In this document: one piece after another, positions 24,580 to 33,647 of the stretch
Layout: the number at the start of each line of letters is the position of its first letter
How positions within the stretch are numbered: the stretch's first letter is position 1
DNA from: JAKACA01 sp049510975
GTDB taxonomy: Bacteria; Actinomycetota; Acidimicrobiia; Acidimicrobiales; Bog-793
Direction of reading: 5' to 3'
Assembly: GCA_049510975.1 (NCBI GenBank)
Contig: JBEKYM010000021.1
Span: 1-64,000 of the forward strand
DNA length: 64,000 nt
The notes under the pieces: generated by a model
Told to the model about the DNA's origin: nothing
Database searches by the model: none
The model's input: only the letters and a program-made list of their open reading frames with translations
Position numbers and translations under genes: made by a program

Positions 24580-25896
24580 ATGCTGAAGGTCCTCGACCTG
24601 CGCGGCGCCGCGTCCGAATTGCGGTCCCGCCTCCCTCGCCCGGACCTGACCGGAGAAGCCCCCGTCGCCGAGGTTCGGGCGATCCTGGCGGGCGTCCGGG
24701 CGGGCGGGGACCAAGCCGTGCGCGACTACACCCGCCGATTCGACGGGGCCGACATCGACACGCTTCGGGTCCCGGCCGAGGAGCTGGCCGCAGCCGCCGG
24801 CCGCATCCCGGCTGAGCTGCTCGTAGCTCTGGCGGCGGCTTCCGACTCCGTCGAGGCGTTTCACCGCTGGCGGGCGGTTCCTTCCGGCGTCTACGAACGC
24901 AACGGCATCCGCATCGAACACCTCGAGATCCCGGTGGCTCGGGCGGGCGTCTATGTCCCGGGCGGGCGCGCCCTGTACCCCTCGAGTGTCCTCATGACCG
25001 CCATCCCGCCGAAAGTTGCCGGCGCCGGCGCCGTCGTCCTGTGTGTTCCTCCCGGAGCCGATGGTCGCGTGCCCGACGAGATCCTCGCCGCAGCCCACCT
25101 CGTGGGCGTCGACGAGGTCTATCGCGTTGGCGGCGCCCAAGCGATCGCTGCCATGGCCTACGGAACCGAGTCGATCGCCGCCGTCGACGTCATCGTCGGT
25201 GCCGGCAACCGCTACGTCTCCATCGCCAAGCAGGAAGTGCGAGGGGTCGTCGGAGTACCCGCTGCCTTTGCGGGCCCGTCAGAGGTGGTGGTCGTGGCGG
25301 ACGACTCCACACCGGTCGAGTGCGCCGCCATTGACGTGGTCGTCCAGGCCGAGCACGGCCCAGACGGGTTGGCATGGCTCGTGACCTGGTCGGAGTCCGC
25401 GCTGGCGGCGATCAATGAGGCGATCGGCCGCTACGTCGAGACGGCACCGCGCCGGGCCGAGATCTCCTCGACGCTCGACTCCGGCGGCTACGCCGTGCTC
25501 GTCGACGGCCCCGAGGAGGCGATGGCCGTTGCCAACGAGATCGCCCCGGAGCACCTGGAGCTCTGCTGCGCCGATCCAGGGCGGCTCGTCCCGCTCGTTC
25601 GCAATGCCGGGGCGGTGTTTCTCGGTCCCTGGTCGCCGGCGTCGATCGGCGACTACATCGCCGGCCCGTCACACGTCCTGCCGACGTTTCGCTCGGCGCG
25701 GTTCTCGAGTGTTCTCGGCGTGGAGGACTTCCTTCGCCGGGTGCACGTCGTCGAAGCCGACCGTGAGGGCCTGGCTGCGGTCGCACCCCACGTCACCGCC
25801 ATTGCCCGCGCCGAGGGCCTCTTCGCTCACGCCGAGTCCATGGCGGTCCGCGCCCGCGAGCCCGTTTCCGACCCCTCCCCCGAGACCGAGCCATGA
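24580..25896 (+). CDS. hisD: Histidinol dehydrogenase
   Basis: Zn-dependent, oxidises histidinol to histidine in two NAD steps. The 438-residue protein has VYVPGGRALYPSSVLMTAIP, GPSEVVVVADDSTP, VVQAEHGPDGLA and the catalytic NEIAPEHLEL near residue 320. ATG 24580 is the only sensible start. It overlaps hisC by 4 nt. hisD-hisC stand apart from the other his genes, on the opposite strand. Confidence 0.96.
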   Translation: MLKVLDLRGAASELRSRLPRPDLTGEAPVAEVRAILAGVRAGGDQAVRDYTRRFDGADIDTLRVPAEELAAAAGRIPAELLVALAAASDSVEAFHRWRAVPSGVYERNGIRIEHLEIPVARAGVYVPGGRALYPSSVLMTAIPPKVAGAGAVVLCVPPGADGRVPDEILAAAHLVGVDEVYRVGGAQAIAAMAYGTESIAAVDVIVGAGNRYVSIAKQEVRGVVGVPAAFAGPSEVVVVADDSTPVECAAIDVVVQAEHGPDGLAWLVTWSESALAAINEAIGRYVETAPRRAEISSTLDSGGYAVLVDGPEEAMAVANEIAPEHLELCCADPGRLVPLVRNAGAVFLGPWSPASIGDYIAGPSHVLPTFRSARFSSVLGVEDFLRRVHVVEADREGLAAVAPHVTAIARAEGLFAHAESMAVRAREPVSDPSPETEP

Positions 25897-27014
25897 GCGA
25901 GCCGCCCGGCGACGGGCCGCGCCCGGCCGCCCGCCCGAATGCCGTCGCCCTCCGTGGCGGCTATCACTCGCCTCAGGTCGAGGTCGACACGCGCCTCAAC
26001 ACGAACGAGGCACCGGAGCCGCCGCCGCAGCAGTTCCTCGACGAGTTGGCGGCCGCCGTCACCGGACTCGAGGCCAACCGCTACCCCGACCGCCGAGCGG
26101 GCGCCTTGCGGGCTGCCATCGCCGCCCATCATGACGTCGATCCGCGGCAGATCTTCTGTGCCAACGGGTCGAACGAAGTGCTGCAGTGCCTGTTCCTCGC
26201 TTACGGGGGAGCGGGCCGGACGGCGGTCGTGTTCGAGCCGACCTACGCCCTTCACAGCCACATCGCCCGCATCACGGGCACCGAGGTCGTGACGGGCGCC
26301 CGGGACGAGAACTTCGGCGTCGACGTGGCGGCCGCCATCGCCCTCCTGCAGCGAGTCGCGGCCGAGCAGGGACCGAGCGAGCCCTCGATCACGATGCTCT
26401 GCTCCCCGAACAACCCCACCGGTGGAGCCGAACGGCCCGCCACCGTGGCGGCGCTGGCTGCAGCTGCGCCCGGCCTGCTCGTCGTCGACGAGGCCTACGG
26501 GCAGTTCTCCCCGTTCAGTGCCCTCGAGCTGGCGCCGGCACACCCCGACGTCGTCGTCGTGCGGACGTTCTCGAAGACGTGGGCGATGGCGGCCCTCCGC
26601 CTCGGCTATCTCGTCGCTCATCGGGACGTTGTGGAGGCCTGCGAGCAGGTCGTGCTCCCCTACCACCTCGATGCCGTCAAACAAGCGGCCGGCGTGCTGG
26701 CGCTTCGGTACGAGCCGGAGATGCGCCAGCGCGTCGCACGGCTCCTCGAGCAGCGCAACCGGGTCGCCGCCGCCCTCTCCGACCTGGGTCTCGAGGTCTG
26801 GCAGTCGGACGCCAATTTCATCCTGTTCCGCATCGAGGCACTGGACGCCTCCGAGGTCTGGCAGCGCCTCGTCGAGCACTCGGTGCTCGTACGCGACGTG
26901 TCGAGCTGGCCAGGCTTGGCGGGATGCCTGCGCGTCACGATCGGCACAGGGCCGGAGAACGACCGCTTCCTCGCCGGCCTTGGCGCCGTGCTCGGCGACG
27001 CTGCGGCAAGCTGA
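25893..27014 (+). CDS. hisC: Histidinol-phosphate aminotransferase
   Basis: PLP-dependent fold-type-I transaminase of histidine synthesis. The 373-residue protein has NTNEAPEPPPQQFLDEL, the cofactor motif CSPNNPTGG, and the PLP lysine in VRTFSKTWAMAALRLGYL near residue 228. The ATG overlaps the hisD stop. The sequence could accept related amino acids, but the context fixes the role. Confidence 0.94.
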   Translation: MSEPPGDGPRPAARPNAVALRGGYHSPQVEVDTRLNTNEAPEPPPQQFLDELAAAVTGLEANRYPDRRAGALRAAIAAHHDVDPRQIFCANGSNEVLQCLFLAYGGAGRTAVVFEPTYALHSHIARITGTEVVTGARDENFGVDVAAAIALLQRVAAEQGPSEPSITMLCSPNNPTGGAERPATVAALAAAAPGLLVVDEAYGQFSPFSALELAPAHPDVVVVRTFSKTWAMAALRLGYLVAHRDVVEACEQVVLPYHLDAVKQAAGVLALRYEPEMRQRVARLLEQRNRVAAALSDLGLEVWQSDANFILFRIEALDASEVWQRLVEHSVLVRDVSSWPGLAGCLRVTIGTGPENDRFLAGLGAVLGDAAAS

Positions 27015-27194
27015 GGCAGCCTCCCGCCCGGCCTCGGTCCGCCGCCGGGCGACCGACCTTCTCGAGGGCGCCACGATCGTGGAATCGATCACGCGGTCGC
27101 TCACTGCGGTCCGCCGCTGGGGCGTGGCGGGTCGCCGACGTCGGGGTTTCTTCGCCGGGAGCGCCGTTCGGCCAGATCCCGCGCCGCGAGGGCC

Positions 27195-27200
27195 TAACCT
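27195..27200 (+). promoter_or_regulatory. -10 element of menG
   Basis: TAACCT with 7 nt to the second of two adjacent GTG codons (27208). The predicted start is within 1 nt of it, which favours 27208 over 27205. Confidence 0.5.
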
Positions 27201-27207
27201 GCCCGTG

Positions 27208-27957
27208 GTGCATGACAAGACGAGCAGTCTCCCGACAGGCGAGGAAAAGCGCGCCCGGGTCCGGGAGATGTTCGACACCATCGCCCCCCGCTACGACCTC
27301 ATCAACCGGTTGATGACCTTCGGACTCGACCGCCATTGGCGCAAGCGCACCATCAAGTTGCTCGACCTGCAGAGCCCGTGCCTGCTCGTCGACGTCGGCT
27401 GCGGGACCGGCGATCTCGGGCGAGAGCTGCTCGGGCAGGGTCACCGGGCCATCGGAATCGACATGTCGATCGGCATGCTGCAAGCGCGCCCGGACGGTTC
27501 TGCACCCGTGGCGCTCGCCGATGCCGCCATGCTGCCGCTGGCCGATGCCACGGTCGACGGCGCCGTCAGCGGTTTCGCCTTGCGCAATTTCGCCGAGCTG
27601 CTCACGGTCATCGTCGAACTGGCTCGGGTCGTGCGCCCGGGCGGCCGCATCGCCTTGCTCGACGTCGCCCAACCCGATCGCCGGCTACTGAAGGCCGGTT
27701 ACTCGCTGTGGTTCAATCACGCCGTTCCCCGCATCGGCGCCTTGCTGTCCGACGAGGCGGCCTACCGCTACCTCCCGCAGTCGGTCGCCTACCTGCCGCG
27801 CTACACCGAGCTCGCCAGCATGCTCGGAGATGCCGGGTTCATCTCGATGCGCCGCGACCTGCTGTCCGGCGGTGTCGTGCAGGTCATCAGCGCCACCCGC
27901 TCGGGCACTGCCCGACCGCCCCGCCACCAGGTCGTCGTGGCGGAGGGAAGCGCGTGA
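27208..27957 (+). CDS. menG: Demethylmenaquinone methyltransferase
   Basis: UbiE/MenG-type SAM methylase, last step of menaquinone synthesis. The 249-residue protein has REMFDTIAPRYDLINRLMTF, the SAM loop VDVGCGTGDLGREL, and FALRNFAELLTVIVELARVV with RPGGRIALLDVAQP. Start GTG 27208 is chosen by promoter distance. It overlaps menF by 4 nt. Confidence 0.93.
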   Translation: MHDKTSSLPTGEEKRARVREMFDTIAPRYDLINRLMTFGLDRHWRKRTIKLLDLQSPCLLVDVGCGTGDLGRELLGQGHRAIGIDMSIGMLQARPDGSAPVALADAAMLPLADATVDGAVSGFALRNFAELLTVIVELARVVRPGGRIALLDVAQPDRRLLKAGYSLWFNHAVPRIGALLSDEAAYRYLPQSVAYLPRYTELASMLGDAGFISMRRDLLSGGVVQVISATRSGTARPPRHQVVVAEGSA

Positions 27958-29228
27958 CGTCGGTGCCCGAGGCGCCCATCTCCCCGGCGCCCCTTCGCTG
28001 CGTGGTCCGCACCCTCGGGAGCGACGAGCTCGGCCTGCTCCGGTCGCTTGCCTTCGCCGGCGGCGTCGTCGTCGAGCGCGACGGCCTGTCGGTGCTCGGC
28101 TTTGGGCAGGCGGCGGTGTTCTCGCTGCCGAACGGCCTCACCGATCCGGGGGCGCTCCGGCGCTTGCAGGGTTTCTTGGCGGCTATCGGGGACGGCGTTC
28201 TCGCCGTCGGTTCCTTCCACTTTCTGCCCGACGCCGCAGTAAGCCTCTCGGTCCCGGAGGTGATCGTGCGCGCCGCGGCCGGCTCGGATCCGGTCGCCTG
28301 CGTCATCGGCGCCTCCCCCGACCTCGGCACCGTCGACGCCCTGCTCGTCGAAGCGGCGGCCGGCGCCGGCGGTCTACGGAGCTCACAGGCGCCTCCCGAC
28401 TCCTTCCGACTCGAATCGCGGCGCCCCCACGAGGACTTCTTGCAGCGGCTCGGTGCCGCCATCGGCGAGGTCCGCAGCGGCCGGCTCGACAAGGTCGTGA
28501 TGGCCCGCGAAGTCCTCATCGAGGCGAACCGGCCGTTCCGCCAAGCGGACCTCCTGGAACGCCTGCGGACGCTGCACCCGTCGTGTGCGACCTTTGCCGT
28601 CGACGGTTTCATGGGTGCGACCCCGGAGCTGTTGATCCGCCGCCGCGGCACCTCCCTCGAGTCGCACCCGCTCGCCGGCACGGCCGCCCGCAGTGGCGAC
28701 CCCGAGGTCGATCGCCGCGTGGAGGCGGCGCTGCTGGCCTCGGACAAGGAGCGCTCCGAGCACCGAGCCGTCGTGGACGCCATCCTCGACGGGCTCGCTC
28801 CGGCCATGGCCTCGCTGAGCGCTCCGGACGAGCCGGGCATCGTCGAGCTCCGGAACGTGTCCCATCTCGGCACGCGGATCACCGGGCACATCGCCGCCGG
28901 TCCCGACGGCGAGATCCGCAATGCCCTCGAGCTGCTGGCGCTCATCCATCCGACGCCGGCGGTGGCAGGCACGCCGGCGGACCTTGCCCTCGACTACCTG
29001 GCAAAGGCAGAGGAGGTCGATCGGGACCGGTACGCCGGCGCTGTCGGGTGGATCAACGGCGATGGGGACGGCGAGTGGCACCTCGGCATCCGCTGCGCCA
29101 TCGTCGCCGGCCGCTCCGCCCGGCTGTTCGCCGGCGTCGGCATCGTGGCCGATTCCGACCCGCATGCCGAGCTGGCGGAGACCCAGCTCAAACTGCAGGC
29201 GTTCCTGGCGGCCGCCGTCCGGCCCTGA
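27954..29228 (+). CDS. menF: Isochorismate synthase
   Basis: Converts chorismate to isochorismate, the first committed step of the classical menaquinone route. The 424-residue chorismate-binding protein has GATPELLIRRRG, SHPLAGTAARSGDPEVDR, LLASDKERSEHRAVV, HPTPAVAGTPADLAL, and the C-terminal FAGVGIVADSDPHAEL. Pairing with menG makes a menaquinone rather than siderophore role likely. Confidence 0.92.
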   Translation: MTSVPEAPISPAPLRCVVRTLGSDELGLLRSLAFAGGVVVERDGLSVLGFGQAAVFSLPNGLTDPGALRRLQGFLAAIGDGVLAVGSFHFLPDAAVSLSVPEVIVRAAAGSDPVACVIGASPDLGTVDALLVEAAAGAGGLRSSQAPPDSFRLESRRPHEDFLQRLGAAIGEVRSGRLDKVVMAREVLIEANRPFRQADLLERLRTLHPSCATFAVDGFMGATPELLIRRRGTSLESHPLAGTAARSGDPEVDRRVEAALLASDKERSEHRAVVDAILDGLAPAMASLSAPDEPGIVELRNVSHLGTRITGHIAAGPDGEIRNALELLALIHPTPAVAGTPADLALDYLAKAEEVDRDRYAGAVGWINGDGDGEWHLGIRCAIVAGRSARLFAGVGIVADSDPHAELAETQLKLQAFLAAAVRP

Positions 29229-29243
29229 ACAGCGGCGCTGGCC

Positions 29244-30065
29244 TCAGCCGGATTCGCTCGCCATGGCGGCGTAGCGCCGCACGATGGGGGCGATCAGCTC
29301 GGGGCGCTCGAACGGGACGAGGTGGCCGGCACCTTTCAGCCAGACGAGCTCGGCGCCAGGAATTCGCTCGGCCAGCAGCCTGGCGGCGGTGAGCGGCACG
29401 ATGTGGTCGGCCGTGCCGTGGACGACGGCCGTGGGGACGTCGAGGTGCGACAAGCCTCGCTGGATCGCCGGCGTGTCGTCGATCAGGGCTCGCTGTTCGA
29501 CGAGAAAGCTGGCACGCGCCCGACCGCCCAGCGCCTGTGACTCCAACCAGATCAGGGCCCGGATACTGGGGAAGCGGTTGGCTCGCCCGGCGACGGCACT
29601 CGCTCGGGGCGATTGCGTGAGCCGGCGTCCCGCCCGAACGCCGGTGCGCGTCGCCGCCAGGCCGGCACGGATGACCGGGTCGCCCACGGTCGGCACGGCC
29701 AGCAAGCGGTCGAAACGGCTGAGCGCCTGTTCCATGCCGATCGATCCCAGTAACACGAGAGCGCCCACGAGCTCGGGCCGCAGCAGCGCCAGTTCGAGGG
29801 CGATCCCGCCGCCGAGCGAGTGGCCGACGACGGTGACCGGCGGGACCAGCTCGATCGACTCGATGAGCGACCCCAGATCGAGGGCGTTGCCGGCGAGCCC
29901 GGTGGCGGTGCGCTCGTCCGAGCCCCAGCCCGGCCGGTCGGGTGCGACAACTCGGTGGTCGGCGGAGAGCTCGTTCACGAGCGGCAGCCAGTCGACCCCG
30001 CTGCCGGGCTGGCCGTGCACACAGAGCACGGCGGGACCGGCGCCCTCGTCGATGGCGACGGTCAC
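29244..30065 (-). CDS. Alpha/beta hydrolase
   Basis: 273-residue hydrolase with oxyanion region HGQPGSGVDW, nucleophile elbow VVGHSLGGGIAL (serine near residue 95), a likely acid in HGTADHIVPL and histidine in GAGHLVPFERPE. It lies 3 nt behind the polyprenol-phosphate-mannose synthase gene and converges on menF. It could be MenH-like by neighbourhood, but the MenH-specific arginines cannot be confirmed by eye. Substrate unknown. Confidence 0.88.
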   Translation of the reverse strand: MTVAIDEGAGPAVLCVHGQPGSGVDWLPLVNELSADHRVVAPDRPGWGSDERTATGLAGNALDLGSLIESIELVPPVTVVGHSLGGGIALELALLRPELVGALVLLGSIGMEQALSRFDRLLAVPTVGDPVIRAGLAATRTGVRAGRRLTQSPRASAVAGRANRFPSIRALIWLESQALGGRARASFLVEQRALIDDTPAIQRGLSHLDVPTAVVHGTADHIVPLTAARLLAERIPGAELVWLKGAGHLVPFERPELIAPIVRRYAAMASESG

Positions 30066-30068
30066 GTC

Positions 30069-30908
30069 TTAGCTGTGCGTCCCGCCGGGCGAACCAGACG
30101 AGCCGAAGGATCCGAGCTCGCCCGAGGTCCTCGGCGGCGAACCCGACGGCCCGCCCCCACGTCGCATGGCCGAGAGCCGTCGAGCGAACCGCCCGACACC
30201 CGACGACACGCGCTCGAGCCCCCACCAGCTGACGAGCAGGAGCGCCTCCACGACCGTGTAGGTCGACATCTTCGAGGTCCCGAGCGCCCGGTCGACGAAC
30301 CGGATCGGCACCTCGGTGAGCGTGGCGCCCGCCTGCAAGGCCCGGTAGGTCATCTCGACTTGGAAGCCGTAGCTGTCCGCCCGCACCGAATCGAGGTCGA
30401 TCCGGCGCAAGAGCGTGGCGGCATAGGCGCGGAAGCCGGCGGTGGAATCGTGTACCCCCAAGCCGAGGAGCAAGTCGGCGTACAGGTTGCCGCCGCGCGA
30501 GAGCATCCGGCGCGAGAGCGTCCAGCCCGGCGTGGAGCCACCGGGCACGTAACGGGAGCCGATCACGACCTCGTAACCCTCTGCCGTCGGTGCGACGAGC
30601 GAGCCGAGGGCATCAGGATCGTGGGAAAGGTCGGAGTCCATCTCGACGAGCACGTCGAAGCCTTGCTCCAACCCCCAGCGAAACCCATCCCGGTAGGCGC
30701 TCCCGAGGCCGGACTTCCCGGCCCGGCGGATGAGCGAGATCTGCTCGAGTGTGACGGCCGACTTCTCCACGATGTCGGCGGTGCCGTCAGGGCTGTTGTC
30801 GTCGACGACGAGGATCGAGGCGTCCGGCAGCGCCAAGCGCACACGCTCGAGCACTGTGGCGATGTTGGCGGCTTCGTTGTAGGTGGGCAGGACGACGAGC
30901 ACGCGCAC
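30069..30908 (-). CDS. Polyprenol monophosphomannose synthase (GT2)
   Basis: Transfers mannose from GDP-mannose to polyprenyl phosphate, donor for lipoglycan and protein mannosylation. The 279-residue protein has LVVLPTYNEAANIATVL, VVDDNSPDGTADIV, and the metal motif MDSDLSHDP near residue 93, then YVPGGSTPGW. It corresponds to the catalytic (D2) part of mycobacterial Ppm1, without the acyltransferase domain. A Gly/Ser/Pro tail of about 40 residues follows. GTG 30908 is 6 nt after TAGGCT. Confidence 0.92.
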   Translation of the reverse strand: MRVLVVLPTYNEAANIATVLERVRLALPDASILVVDDNSPDGTADIVEKSAVTLEQISLIRRAGKSGLGSAYRDGFRWGLEQGFDVLVEMDSDLSHDPDALGSLVAPTAEGYEVVIGSRYVPGGSTPGWTLSRRMLSRGGNLYADLLLGLGVHDSTAGFRAYAATLLRRIDLDSVRADSYGFQVEMTYRALQAGATLTEVPIRFVDRALGTSKMSTYTVVEALLLVSWWGLERVSSGVGRFARRLSAMRRGGGPSGSPPRTSGELGSFGSSGSPGGTHS

Positions 30909-30914
30909 CGGGCG

Positions 30915-30920
30915 AGCCTA
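30915..30920 (-). promoter_or_regulatory. -10 element of the GT2 gene (leaderless)
   Basis: TAGGCT, then CGCCCG, then the GTG at 30908. Same spacing as at mshD, fadA6 and others. It lies in the 9-nt gap and in the tail of the preceding same-strand gene, so the GT2/hydrolase pair may be transcribed on its own. Confidence 0.6.
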
Positions 30921-32204
30921 TCCGGGCGGCCTCGCCGGCACTGAGTCGGGTGCCTGGGCCGCCTCCGCCGCCGCCGCCGAGACGGGTCCAGACAGTGGCG
31001 CTGTCAACAGCTCGGTTGGGGTGGGAGCCAGGTCGAGCAGTGTCGCGCCCGTTCGGTGCCTCCAGAGGTCCCGGGCAAGCACCTGGATGGCGCCAGCCGT
31101 GGGCACGGCGATGAGAGCGCCCACGAGCCCGCCGAAGACCGAGCCCACGAGCGCGCCCAACTCGGCACCGACGAGCACGGCGAGCAGCACCCAGAGCGGG
31201 TTGAGACGGACGGTCCGGCTCATGACGAGCGGGTTGAGGAAGTGGTTCTCGATCTCTTGGTACACGAGGAAGACGATGGCCAGGACGATGCCGGCCGTGA
31301 GGGAATGCAGTGATGCCACGATCACCGTCGGCACGCCGGCGAGGAGCCCGCCGATCAACGGCAAGAAGTCCACGAGCGCCACCCAGAGGGCGAGGACGGT
31401 GACGTAGGGCACACCCATGACAAAGAGGGCAACTCCGACGACGACGCCGGCGATGAGGGAGGTCAGCAGGTTTCCGAGCACATAGCCGACGATGGCCTTG
31501 CCGACGTTGTCGAGGATCGAGCGGACCCGGGTCGAGCGCTCGGGCTGCATCCACGCGAGCACGCCGCGCACGATGCGGGGCGCCTCGAGCAGGAGGAAGA
31601 ACGTCAGGAAGAGCACCGTGACGAGGCTGACAATGCCGGAGATGACGGTCTTGCCGACGGCGAGCGCCGGCTTGGACAGCTTGGAGATGATGGTCTGCAG
31701 GTTCGCCTGCTTGGACTGCACGAAGCTCAGCAGGTGGAGCCGAGCGACGAGGCGACCGACCTGGCCCTTGCCGTGTTGGGCCTGCTTCACGAGCTGCGGG
31801 AGCGAGTCGGCGAAGTGGGTGGCCTCGGTGATGACCGGATGCGTGATGACGATTCCGATGGCGGAGGCCACGAGGAAGGCCCCGACGAACACGATCGTGG
31901 TGGCAACCCCCCGGGACACCGGCCGGCCCGAAGCGCGCCGCATGCCGAGTCGCTGCAGGCCGGCGACGATCGGGTGCAGCACTGCGGCCGCGAAGAGCGA
32001 GACGACGACGAGCAGGAGCAACGCACGAAGGCGCCAGGCCAGCAGAGCCGCCACGAGCGTCACGAGGACGACGATGTTGACGATGACGGCGGCACGGACG
32101 ACCCGACGGTCGAACTCCCTGCGCTCAGGCCGCGATGGCCCTTCCTCTCCGGTTCCCGAGGACGTCGGTTCGAGCAGTAACCGCGGAACGGGTTCCTTGG
32201 CCAT
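30918..32204 (-). CDS. AI-2E family transporter (PerM-like)
   Basis: 428-residue multi-spanning membrane protein with about eight transmembrane segments. An early pair (residues 35-80) is followed by a third segment, a soluble stretch around residues 125-185, and the family region with PLIGGLLAGVP and NPLVMSRTVRLNPLWVLLAV. The family exports small molecules or ions; substrate unknown. The C-terminus is Pro/Ala-rich. Start ATG 32204; ends 9 nt before the GT2 gene. Confidence 0.88.
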   Translation of the reverse strand: MAKEPVPRLLLEPTSSGTGEEGPSRPERREFDRRVVRAAVIVNIVVLVTLVAALLAWRLRALLLLVVVSLFAAAVLHPIVAGLQRLGMRRASGRPVSRGVATTIVFVGAFLVASAIGIVITHPVITEATHFADSLPQLVKQAQHGKGQVGRLVARLHLLSFVQSKQANLQTIISKLSKPALAVGKTVISGIVSLVTVLFLTFFLLLEAPRIVRGVLAWMQPERSTRVRSILDNVGKAIVGYVLGNLLTSLIAGVVVGVALFVMGVPYVTVLALWVALVDFLPLIGGLLAGVPTVIVASLHSLTAGIVLAIVFLVYQEIENHFLNPLVMSRTVRLNPLWVLLAVLVGAELGALVGSVFGGLVGALIAVPTAGAIQVLARDLWRHRTGATLLDLAPTPTELLTAPLSGPVSAAAAEAAQAPDSVPARPPG

Positions 32205-32303
32205 GTCCCCAGTCAACTCGATCGAAGGTCGGTAATGGTCGCCATTCTGGCCGTCGGCCTGCAAGCATGGAGCGATGGGTAGGTCGAGGATCCGATTCGC
32301 CCC

Positions 32304-33623
32304 GTGATCGGCAGCGAGAGCGGCGCAGAGGGCGACGCTGGCAGGAGCACGGCGGGCGAGGATCTCGCAACCCCGCTCGCGGGCGGCGCCATGGCCGGAG
32401 GACCCACGCGCCCGGGTGGCCCTGCCACGGAGGGTCCCGCTCGACCGCAACGACGGCGCTGGTGGCACGTGCCGAGGTTCCTACGCCGCGGCGCCACGGT
32501 CATCCTGCTCATCCTCGTGCTCGAGTACCTCGTCCTCCCGAAGCTCACCGTGGCGTTCTCCCAGCACAGCCTGCACGCCCTCGAGCATGTCAATGCGTTC
32601 CTCATCATCCTCGCCTTTGCCTGCGAGGTCGTCTCGCTGTTCGCCTACGCCAAGCTGACCGTCGTCGTCCTGCCACCCAACTCGCTGTCGCTCTCGAAGG
32701 CTTGGCGCATCAACCTCGCCTCACTGACCGTGAGCCACGTCATCCCGGCCGGCACGGCCGGCGGCACCGGCCTCAGCATCCGCCTCATGACGGCCGAAGG
32801 GCTGAGCGTGACCGACGTCGGCTTCGCCACGGCCATCGAGGGCATCGGCTCGGCCGTCCTGTTGAACGTCTTGCTGTGGCTGGCGATCGTCATCTCGATC
32901 CCGTTCAACGGCTTCGAGCCGGCGTATGTGACGGTGGCGATCGTGTCGGTGCTGTTGTTGGGTTTCTTCGCCGTGCTCGTCGCCGGGTTCGCCTCTGGCG
33001 AGGGCTGGGCCGTGCGGGTGCTGCGACGGCTCGCCAACCGATTCCGCTTCATCCCGAAGGACAAGCTCGAACGGACCGTGGGGCGGATCGCCGAGCGCCT
33101 GCAGGCGGTTGCGAAGAACCCCGAGCTCATGCGCAGGGGCGTGGCGTGGGCGGCGGCCAACTGGCTTCTCGATGCCGGCTGCCTGTACGTCTGCCTCTGG
33201 GCGCTGCACTCGCCCATCAACCCCGTCGACCTGTTCGTCGCCTACGGCGTGGGCAATGTGCTGGCGGCCATCCCCATCACCCCGGGCGGCCTCGGAGTCA
33301 CCGAGACGTTCGTCATCCTCGTGCTGGCAAGCTTCGGTGTCGGCGGTGGGGTGGCCACGTTGGCGGTCATCGGGTGGCGTTTCTTCAACTTCTGGCTTCC
33401 GATCCCGGTCGGCGCGGTCTGCTACATGACGCTGCGCGTCGGTCGTGGCGCCTCGCTCCGTGAACGGCGCACCGCCCTGTCCACGATGACCGTTGCCGCC
33501 CGAGAGGCCCAGCTCGGCACTCCCGGTCCTCCCGAGCCGCCGCCCGACCCGGGCCGGCGCTCGCGGCGACCCGGTCCCGGCACCGACCCGACAGCGGGGC
33601 CGGCGGTGCCTCCGATCGGCTGA
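32304..33623 (+). CDS. Lysylphosphatidylglycerol-synthase-type (UPF0104) membrane protein
   Basis: 439-residue protein: a disordered Gly/Pro/Thr-rich head of about 50 residues, seven or eight hydrophobic helices, and a Pro/Arg-rich tail. Family motifs include ASLTVSHVIPAGTAGGTGLS near residue 140 and ANVLAAIP-like VGNVLAAIPITPGGLGVTE near 315. It lacks the soluble MprF aminoacyltransferase domain, so it is a flippase-like or lipid-related membrane protein of unknown substrate. GTG 32304 is uncertain; ATG 32391 is an alternative. Confidence 0.85.
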   Translation: MIGSESGAEGDAGRSTAGEDLATPLAGGAMAGGPTRPGGPATEGPARPQRRRWWHVPRFLRRGATVILLILVLEYLVLPKLTVAFSQHSLHALEHVNAFLIILAFACEVVSLFAYAKLTVVVLPPNSLSLSKAWRINLASLTVSHVIPAGTAGGTGLSIRLMTAEGLSVTDVGFATAIEGIGSAVLLNVLLWLAIVISIPFNGFEPAYVTVAIVSVLLLGFFAVLVAGFASGEGWAVRVLRRLANRFRFIPKDKLERTVGRIAERLQAVAKNPELMRRGVAWAAANWLLDAGCLYVCLWALHSPINPVDLFVAYGVGNVLAAIPITPGGLGVTETFVILVLASFGVGGGVATLAVIGWRFFNFWLPIPVGAVCYMTLRVGRGASLRERRTALSTMTVAAREAQLGTPGPPEPPPDPGRRSRRPGPGTDPTAGPAVPPIG

Positions 33624-33647
33624 AGCCGAGGCGGCGATGCAGCGGCC

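Noticed and set aside
29244..30065. Alpha/beta hydrolase as MenH
   Set aside because: Only the neighbourhood (menG-menF, convergent) supports this; the gene is coupled to the mannosyltransferase gene instead, and MenH-specific residues could not be confirmed.
32211..32216. TTGACT upstream of the AI-2E transporter gene as a -35
   Set aside because: It lies 6 nt before the ATG, too close to leave room for a -10 upstream of the gene.
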